The notes under the pieces were generated by a model. The model ran no database searches. It saw only the letters and a program-made list of their open reading frames with translations, and had not been told where the DNA came from. This document shows positions 11,363 through 21,364 of a stretch of DNA of 64,000 nucleotides, one piece after another. Every line of letters starts with the position of its first letter. Position 1 is the first letter of the stretch. Both the position numbers and the translations under genes were made by a program. Origin of the DNA: Vitellaria paradoxa (Eukaryota > Streptophyta > Magnoliopsida > Ericales > Sapotaceae); NCBI GenBank assembly GCA_019916065.1, contig CM034241.1, positions 12,437,223-12,501,222 on the forward strand, written 5' to 3'.

Positions 11363-11547
11363 TTCTTTTATCTGATATCAAACTCAAGGTGAGATTTAAA
11401 ATATAATTCTACAACATTTTACAATTTCAAGATCTTTAATACCCACGCAAATAAACATTATATCACAATCACCTAACTCTAGGACACTTATCTTATAATT
11501 GGTTGTAAGTACCAAACACTAACAAGTTTATAGAACCCTTTAATCTA

Positions 11548-11560
11548 GGCTGTGATACCA
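11548..11560 (-). other. primer-binding site, initiator-Met tRNA type (copy 1)
   Basis: Minus strand TGGTATCACAGCC, three bases after the LTR B end. It differs from the usual TGGTATCAGAGC complement of plant tRNA-iMet by one base. Confidence 0.85.
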
Positions 11561-11563
11561 AAC

Positions 11564-13217
11564 TGTTGCACCCTTATTCTCTGTTACATATTTAATTCCT
11601 TAAATAGAGAGGACACATTCATATCTTTTATCCACGATAAGTCAATAATCACATACCTTATAAAATCTTATATTAAAAAAAAAAAAAAAACACCCTTCAG
11701 ATTTATGTTATCTCCTTGGCAAAATGAACAAAATCTCACAAACACTTAAAACATATACAAACTTATAGTCTCTAACATATCAAGCTAAGCTTTAGTTTGA
11801 TACTATTAAAACTCTAGGTTTACTTATATAAACTCCCAAATACTAACTTGTGATTAAATTAGGGATACAAACCACATAAAGCTTCTCCAGGCACTTGCAA
11901 CCACTTCTACACTCAACTTGAAATGTGTAAATTTAGGTGTGAGTGTCACACACTCATTGGAGGCATTAACCTTAAGATAAAACTTAAAAGATAATAAAAT
12001 ACACACCAAAGGTAATCCACAGTTATTATATAGACAACTATCCTACAATCGAATAATAATTATTCTAACTGTGTCATGACTTACAAAAATAAGAAATATC
12101 TCAACTTGCAATTCATCGTCACTTTTCATTTATCAACCATCATCATCAACACTAGGCCCCAACTGGCTATCGTATGGCATGTTTGCATGATAAATGATTC
12201 AAATAATAACGCAATACACATTTGACCCCATTTGGCCTATAAGTTGAGTGCTCAACCGTGGACAGTGGCTTTAATTTAGCACGTCCAATTAGCCCCATCT
12301 GGCCTCATTATTGGTCCCATCTGACCTGGCCCCATCTGGGTTTTTTTTTTGTTCTTTTTTCTTCTTTCTAGCCCCATCTGGCCTCATTTGTTTTCTTTTT
12401 TTGGCTCCATCTGGCTTAGTCCCATTTGACTATAACACAAGTACAATGCACACAATCCATGCTGATATGTAATAATATCTCTTTCTAACTAAAATATTAC
12501 TCCCCCAAATTTATCATTCCACAAATAATCACAATACATATCTAACACAATAAACACATGAATATTCAGCATTTCATATCAAAATAATTAACTAATAATA
12601 ACAACAAATAAATAGATAAAATATAACAATTTATATTTAATACCCTTTTATCTTTATGTTTAATATACTCACCTGAAAAGCAGATATTTTGAAAAAATCA
12701 AACTACTATGGTGGTTGCTGTTGATTATCCTCGGGTTCTTAACAATCTGGCTTAATTTTTCTCCTTTGCTTCTCCTTCTTCCTCACGCTTTTTTTCTTAC
12801 TGTTGTCTACTGTGTTTCTAAACTATTACCTTTATACTCTATATACATGAGATATATATACACCTCTTTGGTGGCTTGTTTCCACAGCCTAAACTTTCTC
12901 TTCCATTTTTTTTTTACTTGATGCCAAACACGTGGCCATTAATAGGCTTACACAGCACACACATATGTAAAACTTACCATAATAAGAAAAGATAACGTGG
13001 GTAAACTTACACCCATATGGCTAGCCATGTTGCCACCCTAATCCAATAATTAATTTAATTTAATTAGATACTAACAATTGCATTAATCACTAATTAGTTT
13101 AAATTAAGATTAAATAAATTTAAAAATAATACCCAATTAACACAATTAAAATTTCTAAGTATGAAACAAAAAATAAAAATTAAATGAATAATGCATTTAA
13201 AAATTCAAGATGTCACA
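11564..13217 (-). repeat. LTR B of the array
   Basis: 1654 bp with the same termini as LTR A. It serves as 5' LTR to internal copy 1 and 3' LTR to internal copy 2. The word array lies at about 12215-12440. Confidence 0.92.
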
Positions 13218-13237
13218 ACTCTCCTCCCCTTAAGGGA
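13218..13237 (-). other. polypurine tract (internal copy 2)
   Basis: Minus strand AAGGGGAGGAGAGT directly before the LTR start TGTGACATC. The equivalent in copy 1 is AAGGGAAAGAGAGT at 10500-10516. Confidence 0.8.
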
Positions 13238-13415
13238 TTTCGTCCTCGAAATTCTTACCTGGCAAAAATATGTAAGGGTATTGTTTCCGCATATTCTTTT
13301 CACTCTCCCAAGTGGCCTCCTCTACAGTGTGGCTTCTCCATAGCACCTTTACTAAAGGTATTGTCTTATTCCACAAAACTTGATCCCTTTTATCTAGAAT
13401 TTGCACTAGCTTCTC
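13230..13415 (-). pseudogene. chromodomain tail, internal copy 2
   Basis: Open on the minus strand for about 61 codons: LVQILDKRDQVLWNKT, PLVKVLWRSHTVEEATWE, MRKQYPYIF, GKNFEDEIP, then TAA at 13230-13232. Better preserved than copy 1; VEEATWE matches the family consensus. It ends the remnant pol frame just before the PPT. Confidence 0.88.
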
Positions 13416-13439
13416 ATTTCAAAGGTAGAAATTTGGGAT

Positions 13440-14080
13440 CTGATAGAAAGCTCCAATCCCTACTAGAATCTTTGGCACGCTACATCTTTTGTTTGCACCA
13501 AATCTAAAACAAATCTAGATAATGCAATAAATTGAGTTTCATACTCCAAAACAGACATCCTTCCTTGCTTCAAAGTAATAATTTCTGTTCTTTTTCATAT
13601 CTATATGACTAGGAAAAATACTTATCATTGAAGGTTAGTAAATTGATTCCAAGTCATTCCTACAGCTGACAATCTTTTTGTAGTTTCCCACCAAAGCCTA
13701 GCTTGATTTCTTAACATAATTGTGGCTAGAATGATTTGTCTTTGTCAAAAATCCTCATTACCTAAAAAATTATCTCCATGTTATTCAGCTAATCTTTAGC
13801 TTCCAAATTGTTAATCGTACCAGAGAACAACGTGGGTCCCAATTTAAGGAATTGCTTATAAATGGTGCCATATGCCTCTGGCCTGTACCTTTATTTTGTT
13901 TATAGTTCCACTAATCTGGCCACGGCCTCAATCACCTTTTCTTCTAGGTCTCACTGGTGTTGAATTGGAGGCTGATCCCCTTGACCCTCTTGCTATCCTG
14001 AAGCCTGTATCATTTGTGGGATCTGCCCAATTGAGCTCTCTGTTTCTACTGCCTCAAGGATGTGTCCAATATTCATTTTT
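13440..14080 (-). pseudogene. gag remnant, internal copy 2
   Basis: Collinear with the gag of internal copy 1 but more decayed, with small deletions and stops in every frame. DNA similarity is clear (for example around 13640-13700 and 13820-13930). The gag-to-chromodomain junction is at the same place, so the deletion predates duplication of the internal region. Confidence 0.75.
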
Positions 14081-14262
14081 TTTTATCTGACATCAAACTC
14101 AAGGTGAGATATAAAATATAATTCTACAATATTTCATAATTTCAAGATCCTTAATACCCACACAAATAAACATCATATCATAATCACCTAACTCTAGGAC
14201 ACTTTTCTTATAATTGGTTGTAAGTACCAACTACTGACAAGTCTATAAAATCCTTTAACCTA

Positions 14263-14275
14263 GGCTCTAATACCA
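14263..14275 (-). other. primer-binding site, initiator-Met tRNA type (copy 2)
   Basis: Minus strand TGGTATTAGAGCC, three bases after the LTR C end; one mismatch to the tRNA-iMet complement, at a different base from copy 1. Confidence 0.85.
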
Positions 14276-14278
14276 AAC

Positions 14279-15933
14279 TGTTGCATCCCTATTCTAGGTT
14301 ATATATTTAATTTCTTAAATAGAGAAGATACATTTATATCTTTTATCCATAATAAGTTAATAATCACATATCTTATAAAATCTTATATTAAAATAAAAAT
14401 ACCACCCGTCAGATTTATATTACCTCCTTGGCAAAATGAATAAAATCTCACAAACACTTAAATATGTACAAACTCATAGTCTTTAGCATATTAAGCCAAG
14501 CCTTAGTCTGATACTGTTAAAACACTAGGTTTATTTACACAAACTCCCAAATACTAACTTGTGATTAAATTAGGGATACAGACCACTTAAAGCTTTTCTA
14601 GGCACTTGCAGCCACTTCTAGACTAAACCTGAAATGTGTAAATTTAGATGTGAGTGTCACACACTCAGTGGAGGCATTAATATTAAAATAAAAGATAATA
14701 AATACACACCAAAGGTTACCCACAGTTATTATATAGGCAACTATCCCACAATCGAATAATAATTATTTTAATTATATCATAACTGATAGAAATAAGAAAT
14801 ATCTTAATACACAATTCATCGTCACTTTTCATTTATCAACCATCATCATCAACACTAAGCCCTAACGGGCCATGGCATGACATATTTACATGATAAATAA
14901 TTCAAATAATAATGCAACACCCGTTTAGCCCCATCTGGCCTATAAGTTAAGTGCTCAATTGTGGACAGTGCCTTTAATTTAGCACATACCATTAGCCCCA
15001 TCTAGCCTCATTATTGGTCCCATTTGACCTGGCCCTATTTGACTTTTTATTTTTGTTCTTTTTTCCTCTTTCTAGTCCCATCTGGCCTCATTTGTTTCCT
15101 TTTTCTGGCCCGATCTAGCCTGGTCCCATCTGACCATAATGCAGGTGTAATGCACACAATCTATACTGATATGCAATAATATCTTTTTCTAAATAAGATA
15201 TTACTTACCCAAATTTATCAATCCAAAAATAATCACAATTCATATCTGACACAATAAATACATGAATATTCAACATTTCATATCAAGATAATTAACTAAT
15301 AACAACAACAAATAAACAGATAAAATTTAAAAATTTATATTTAACACCTTTTTACCTTTAATACAGCCACCTGAACAGCAGATATTCTGAGAAAGTCAAA
15401 CTACTGGGGTAGTTACTGTTGATTATCCTCGAGTCCTCAACAATCTGGCCGAAATCCCTAATTTTTCTCCCTCGCTTCTCCTTCTTCCTCACTATTTTTT
15501 TTCTTACCGTTCTATGCTATGTTTCTTAACATTATCTTTATACTGCATATACATGAGATATATATATATATATATATACCCCTCTGGTGGCTTGTTTCCA
15601 CCACCTAAACTTTCTCTTCCATTTTTTTTTCACTTAACGCCAAACATGTGGCCATCAATAGGCTTACACAGCACACACATATGTAAAACTTACCATAATA
15701 AGGAAAGATAGCATGGGTAAACTTACACCCATATGGCTAACCACATCACCACCCTAATCTAATAATTAATTTAATTTAATTAAATACTAACAATTGCATT
15801 AATCACTAATTAGTTTAAATTAAGATTAAATAAATTTAAAAATAATACCCAATTAACACAAATAAAATTTCTAAGTATGAAATAAAAAATAAAAATTAAA
15901 TCAATAATGCATTTTAAAATTCAGGATGTCACA
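14279..15933 (-). repeat. LTR C of the array
   Basis: 1655 bp. Right flank GAGTG (15934-15938) is the presumed TSD partner of GAGTA at 8832. It contains a (TA)n run at about 15558-15578 and the word array at about 14925-15140. Confidence 0.92.
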
Positions 15934-16402
15934 GAGTGCATACGGGTTCTATATTAGTAATTCACATACAAATCTTTCAAGAAAGTACGTGAGAGTTCTA
16001 GTTAGCAACTTACATATAAACAACATAAACTATACAAACAAGCTTGAACTAGAATTTTCAATTAATGATTTCAATAGATCCAAACAAATAACTACTATTC
16101 AAAGAGAAATTCTTAAGAAAATTGAACACTGAAGCTCACATTACCTTGAAAATCCACTTATGTCATCTACTCTCCTTGATTTGAATGAAAGCAAGAGATC
16201 TACTTACTCATAGTTGAAGTGAAAAAAAAACTTGAATTGAATTGAAATATGTTTACAAGAGGAATTGAAAAGGAAAATGAAATTTTCTCACTAACCAAAC
16301 AAGATTTATTTCCTCTCTTTGCAACTATATATCTACTCTACCTTTACCTATATATCTAATTCCTAATCTCCAATCTCCTCTCATACTCCACATATCCTCT
16401 CC

Positions 16403-16409
16403 TTATATA
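16403..16409 (-). promoter_or_regulatory. putative LTR TATA box
   Basis: CTATATAAGG on the minus strand (16401-16410). The GGTTCGAACC word array lies 80-280 bp upstream in the same orientation. Confidence 0.5.
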
Positions 16410-16485
16410 GTACAATTAATTATTTGTAATGACTAAAGAGTCCTTAAAAAAAGTGAAGAATAACAAAGATGTACAGGAACTCGCA

Positions 16486-16690
16486 TGGTTCAAAATTTAA
16501 AGTTAAGCTACTCTCTGTGCTTTGAACCTTGGTTCGAACCATAACTTGATACTTAGAAAATTTTGAAGCTCGAATGTTGCTATGCCCACTGTGGTTTAAA
16601 ACTTGGGTTGAACCATGGGTGGCTTGAACTTGGACAATTTTTTGGCTTTCTGATGCTCCACCTTCTGTTGTTTGAACCTTAGTTCACACC
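16486..16690. repeat. reiterated GGTTCGAACC word array
   Basis: Variants include ATGGTTCAAAAT, CTTTGAACCTTGGTTCGAACCAT, CCACTGTGGTTTAAAACTTGGGTTGAACCATGG, GTTTGAACCTTAGTTCACACC. The core GGTTCGAACC is a perfect 10-bp palindrome. Spacing is irregular. Confidence 0.8.
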
Positions 16691-16950
16691 ATATTCTCAA
16701 TACTTTATTTCTTTGTCATTTTAAGCTCTTTTCCTTCTTTTTTTTTTTTGACTCACATTCAATGGGGCTTCTTCTACTTGCATTTTTATGTTGATTTGGC
16801 CTCCAGTTATGTAGAATTAATTCCTAAAAATTACAATCAACACAAAATACAAATGTTTAAGAAATACATAATAAAATCAAGTTTTAAGTAAATGTTTTTA
16901 TGCAATTATCACTTCAAAAATGTGTATAAATCTACAGCATTATGTGTTAA

Positions 16951-16965
16951 TCACAGCCCCTAACC
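16951..16965 (-). other. polypurine tract
   Basis: Minus strand GGTTAGGGGCTGTGA, preceded by GGACTAGCAATGTCTA, a context often seen before 3' LTRs. It marks the start of the LTR at about 16950. Confidence 0.5.
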
Positions 16966-17529
16966 TAGACATTGCTAGTCCTTAGCAATGCTCATAATAA
17001 GTACAAAAGGGAGAGAGACAATAGGCAAAATAAGATCACAAAGAATAAGGGTAACATGAGATTATTAAACTAGGGGTAAAAAAAGAAATAAAGCAAATCC
17101 ACTTACGTAGGTGTTGACCCCCCAATTTTGCCCCCTCATTTAATATTTATAGTATTTAATGCTTTTAGTTGAATGGTATTCTATTGATTAAGTTTTCTTA
17201 ATCATAGAATATGTCAAAGTACCAGAACTTAACAAAGAGCGAACAATTACCAAAATGACGATTTTACCTCTAAAGCTAAGGAGAAGCCAAGCTAAAGATC
17301 TAGATAAGGCAAAAGGCCACCAGGCTATACAAACATGTCTAAGACATCAAATAGAAAGTTGTAATATCCACAAAAGAGCCAAAATCCAAAATTAGGGGTC
17401 AATTCAATCCAGAAGTCAAAAATGATCTCCATTCACACATTCGAAGGATAGTACCAACCAGAACACCCAAAATCAAGCAAGAAATACACATAGAGACACA
17501 CAATATCCTAGGACATGTCACAGGCATTG

Positions 17530-18343
17530 TTGTTAAAATCCCATTTTAAATCTTAAAATCTTACGATTTTACAATATTAAAATGAATTACCTTTTTCGAT
17601 CTTATGTGAAATCTTAATAGGGGCAAAATAGATAAAATCTTGATTTTGGGACGTAAAATCAGTAAAATCTCAATTTTATATGCGATTGTACTGGTTTTAC
17701 AAATTAAGTGATTTTTTTTGTAATTTTGTCAAATAAAATATACTTTTATGATTTTTTTCAAGTGATAGGCAACAACTATTTCACTTGTTGTTATTATTAT
17801 TATTATTTGTTAGTTTTTCTTTTATTCTATAACACTATTACTAGCTATGCTATATTAGTTGATGATGATGTGTATTGTTCCACCAAATTGACTGTCATAA
17901 ATTAAATGTAGTAGTTATGGTGAAAATACCAATAATAAAATATTACAAATACAAATCAACTCTTACAAATAGTTAAGATAAAATGAAATCATTATTTTAA
18001 TGTTAATTATATAAGTTGATGGTCTTATGTGGCTGGGTAAACGGAGAATAAAACCATATATAGAATTTTTTTTTAACTTTGTTGATAATTTATTTTATTG
18101 ATATAAATAATTTTTTATGCATAGCATTTGCTTGATGCATTTCTTTGCTCTCTCCTATTATTAATAGAATTCTTTGCTTATCCAAAAAAAAAAAAAAAAA
18201 GAAAGCTTTAAATAAAGAATTGTAGCATAATAGATTTTGTTTTCATATTATAGGCATTTAGTAAAATCTTACAATTTTGTGATTCAACTTTACGATTCAA
18301 TTTTAACCTCCACCAATTTTAAGTAAAATCTTGATTTTAACAA
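17530..18343. mobile_element. probable MITE-like TIR element
   Basis: Ends carry GTTGTTAAAATC (17529-17540) and its exact complement GATTTTAACAAC (18333-18344). If the TIR starts at TTGTTAAAATC, the flanks are CATTG and CCTTG (4/5). Both end regions are filled with variants of TTAAAATCTTACGATTTTAC. No transposase is encoded. Superfamily not determined. Confidence 0.55.
18095..18199 (+). mobile_element. possible retroposon 3' tail nested in the TIR element
   Basis: ATTATTAATAGAATTCTTTGCTTATCC followed by about 17 A (18183-18199) resembles the 3' ends of plant LINEs. The 5' boundary and a TSD were not found. Confidence 0.3.
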
Positions 18344-18955
18344 CCTTGGTCACAGGACATAGAACACAACTCAAAACAGTCAAAATGCTGCTTTAGAGAT
18401 CATCCGGGCACCACCGACTCAAAATAGCTCCAACTGACAAAAAGGAAGGTATTGGCACACTAGACATGATTTGAGACCTCAAATAAAGTCAGAAGGTCTT
18501 CAAATTACACAAGAATGTTGAGGGATCATTCCTTGAGATAATAGCATAGCTAGGTTTATTCAAGTCAAAGTTTTAGGAGGTCCTTCTATAGCTTCAATTG
18601 AAAAATTTGTTAATATTTTATAAATTCATAAAGGTGTCCCAGAGTCCCATTGATGCCATTTTTGGACTCCTCATACTTAAAAATGGTAGGAGGAGTTAGC
18701 CTAGTGGTGCCTCGAAGGGTCAGGCATAAGGATTGACTAAGTCTACCTCTGTTTCAGCCCGTTTCAGAACAGTAATTTTCAAACAGACATAACTTGGTCT
18801 TGGAGAATCTAAATTGAGCCAAATTTTGACCTAATTGGTTAATTTCCTCTAAAAAGTGTTTGGGAGGTCTCAAAAGCTCATGAAAATTGCCCAAACCAAC
18901 CAAAGCAAACCCTGAACTTCGCCAAACATGGCTTGAGCTAAGGGCTCAGGCCAAA

Positions 18956-19210
18956 TGGCCCCAAATTTTGGCCTTGCTACCAAAATGCTTGCCAAATAGA
19001 GTTTTGGCAAGCTTTTGCATCTACCTTGAATTGTAAACATATTTGCTCAACTTGTTTTGCGATTATGATCATTATGACGTTGTACAGACATGTTTGCCCA
19101 TTCTGTTGGGCAGAATTGACTTCCATGCAGCCCTGGCAAAGAGTTTTACCCATTTTGTCAAGCAAACATGTTCGCCCAATGAAATGGGCAATTCTTTTGC
19201 CTATTTAGAA
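18956..19210 (+). repeat. hairpin-forming TTTGGCAAGC / TTGCCCA word array
   Basis: Contains a perfect 10-bp hairpin GCTTGCCAAA (18987-18996) / TTTGGCAAGC (19003-19012) with a 6-nt loop, plus TTTTGG...CCAAAA, GCCCATTCTGTTGGGC and GCCCAATGAAATGGGC. The repetition removes stops in several frames, creating spurious short ORFs. Confidence 0.85.
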
Positions 19211-19238
19211 TGGCAAAGCATTTGTTCAGCCACAACCA

Positions 19239-19248
19239 TATAAATAGG
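19239..19248 (+). promoter_or_regulatory. putative TATA box
   Basis: TATAAATAGG, a near-consensus plant TATA box, about 30 bp after the hairpin words. A CCACCCC and T-rich leader follows. Confidence 0.6.
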
Positions 19249-19539
19249 CCACCCCATTTCATTTTTCATTTATTCCATAATTGGCACTCCAGGCCCTTCA
19301 AAGCTTCTCTCTTTCGTAAAAGCCCGCGACAGTATAATTTTCTCTTTCTAGAATTTTTTTATTTTATTTTTCAATTTATTGTATTTGCATAATAAGATTA
19401 GAATAATTTTAATTGTGTAAATAAAATTCTTTATCAATGAAAGATATTTGAATTATAATTTAAGTTTGGGCTGGACCTAACATATGATGTTATAGGATTT
19501 ACCCGAGACACTTTTTACAAAATTCTAGACATCATACAA

Positions 19540-20010
19540 ATGGCATGCCCATATCATACTAACATGCTATATCATGCGATAACATTATTCTATCATGCCA
19601 TGCCATGTCATGTTACTATGTCTACCATGTTATGTCATGTCATAATATCATATTATCAGGCTAGGCCATGCTAGATATCATATTCATCATATCATGTCAT
19701 CTCTATCATGTTATACGGCATTATTGTCATCATATACCATGCTAACATTCCATTTTGCCATGCTATGCCATGTTATATCATGCCATGATCATGCTATACC
19801 ATGTTAACATGTCTTATCATCATCCCACATCATAGTATAACACGCTAGAATATCATTTACCATGCCAATACATGTTATGATACACATTACATCATGTTTT
19901 GATATACCGGCACATTCCTTGACATGTTAGAACATCATTTACCATGCTAGCACATGTTGTAACATGCCATACATTATGTTTTGACATGCCTGTTCATACT
20001 TTGACATGTT
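19540..20010. repeat. degenerate CATG-word array
   Basis: About 470 bp made largely of variants of CATGYYATAYCATG: ATCATGCCATGCCATGTCATG, ACCATGTTATGTCATG, GCCATGCTATGCCATG and others. CATG recurs about every 10-15 bp. A looser second layer ACATGTTAGAACATCATTTACCATG repeats at 19845-20010. Confidence 0.85.
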
Positions 20011-20329
20011 AGAAAACATCTATATATGCAAACACACACCCACTAGGATCGACACAGATTAGAAATCAAATGCTTCCCAATGTAGAGTATTCACTTGAGT
20101 AAGCAAGGCTTTAAAGATCGAGAATGACTTAAGATTGGCTAAGCTGATGAATTCTAAGTTATGATTTCCTTTAAAGATACCTGACATACATCCATAAATT
20201 GTCATCCATGCTAGAATACAAATTGTCATCACATTCAACATGCCCATGACATATCTGATCATAGAAACTACATCAGTCACATTACATTAGGCCCCTAGGC
20301 CTTTCACATTGACTAGATCATCATCACCA

Positions 20330-20990
20330 GGAGCTGAGCTCTCAATCTGTGTTGAGTTCCTTTCCCAAATGATACTCACTCACTTGTGCTAAGCACATCT
20401 TTAGGAGTTGAGCTTCTCATCAGAGTGAAGCTCCTTTCTCTAGTTATGTGTTAGACGCTGACTATTCCTTTCTTATTTGAAGCGATGCTTCTTTCCACAG
20501 TTATGCACTAGGCGCTAACTATCTTTCTAATTAGAGCTATATAGACTTGATCCCTTTTTAGGATAAGTAGGTAGCTTGAGTAGATAGCTCGAGTCTAGTC
20601 ACTTAGGTCTTCATAAACCATTACCGTGAGGCACTAACTGAGAGCTAGGCTTTTGCATTCGTACAACATAAGCACTCAAACACGTAGTTTAGACAACAAT
20701 GACCTGATCCCTATCACAGGGTACGTAAGAAGCTCAAGCAGATAGTTTGAGTGCAGTCTCTATGGTCTTCATAAGCCATCTGTACGAGGTGCCAATTTAG
20801 AATTTGAGCGAGGCTCTTACATCCTACACTCCCATATCCAGCACTACATAAGCTATCAATATATAGTTCAGACCCCCTTACGTCTGAACTACAATTAACT
20901 TGATCTTTTCCCAGGACACATAGGTGGCTTGAGCATATAGCTTGAGTTTGGTCATCTCAGTCTTTATAGACCATACTTCAATTCATATTT
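20330..20990. repeat. irregular tandem repeats with inverted arms
   Basis: Two layers. 20330-20540: three units around GGAGYTGAGCTYCTC...GAGTGAAGCTCC and GYTAGRCGCTRACTATC. 20546-20990: units starting CTTGATCCC at 20546, CCTGATCCC at 20703 and CTTGATCTT at 20899, each with AGCTTGAGTAGATAGCTCGAGT-like and GGTCTTCATAARCC parts. The arms of each unit are self-complementary. Confidence 0.75.
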
Positions 20991-21364
20991 CATTCCTAAC
21001 ACACACATTTATATAGAACTTCCTAGGACGTATCTTTACTACATAGGCAAACACTACTTTACACTCGCACGCACGAGCTAGACTCGACATCTTAATATCC
21101 ATGCATCTATGCATTTTAGGGTCGTATACAATGATCATTTTAAACTGGATATTATATTAAGAGATTACAACCGCAAAGAGTGGAAAGAGATTCTAGATAT
21201 CCCTAGGTATCTAGGCATAACAGTTTCTGTGCATAGCCAAACCCCTGAACCTGTTATCTCTAATTGCACAGACTAGTCAAGAGTTACTAAAATGAGCCTT
21301 TTTTCATAATTTCAAAAATATAATTAAAACATCTTAAATCAGAGTCAAAACTTGGGTTTTCTTG

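Larger units (their letters stand above)
8837..15933 (-). mobile_element. three-LTR array of a chromovirus deletion derivative
   Basis: Structure LTR(8837-10499) - internal(10500-11563) - LTR(11564-13217) - internal(13218-14278) - LTR(14279-15933), period about 2.72 kb. All LTRs begin TGTyGyA and end TGTCACA on the plus strand. The outer flanks are GAGTA (8832-8836) and GAGTG (15934-15938), a 4/5 match consistent with one insertion event, so the third LTR arose later, most simply by unequal crossing over between LTRs. Orientation is minus: each internal part starts with an initiator-Met PBS at its right end and ends with a PPT at its left. Internal parts encode only gag fused to a chromodomain; protease, RT, RNase H and integrase are missing. 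Confidence 0.93.
15934..16955 (-). mobile_element. proximal part (U3) of the Athila-type LTR
   Basis: Continues the LTR split by the array. It runs on the minus strand from the PPT at 16951-16965 through U3 words at 16486-16690 to a TATA box at 16403-16409. Part of it (15940-16145) duplicates the other flank (8520-8760): both contain GAGAGTTCTAG, GGATCCAAACAAATAA-like and AATTGAACA-TGAA phrases. No coding sequence. Confidence 0.5.
17112..21364 (+). mobile_element. LTR-like plus-strand region, interrupted
   Basis: Starts TGTTGACCCCCCAATTTTGCC, an LTR-like terminus, and holds an upstream word array (18956-19210), a strong TATA box (19239-19248) and long reiterated leader arrays (19540-20990). 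A TIR element lies inside (17530-18343). The Tekay element is inserted at 21365 and cuts the region off; I could not find its right end. No coding frames. Confidence 0.4.

Noticed and set aside
13184..13507. 107-aa plus-strand ORF
   Set aside because: Antisense of the chromodomain tail of internal copy 2; the similar ORF at 10544-10789 is antisense of copy 1.
18977..19243. Three overlapping ORFs on both strands
   Set aside because: Stops are scarce because of the hairpin word repeats; no protein motif, and the array lies upstream of a TATA box.
19540..20010. CRISPR-like array
   Set aside because: The short CATG words are irregular and lack constant repeat and spacer lengths; the context is a plant retroelement.
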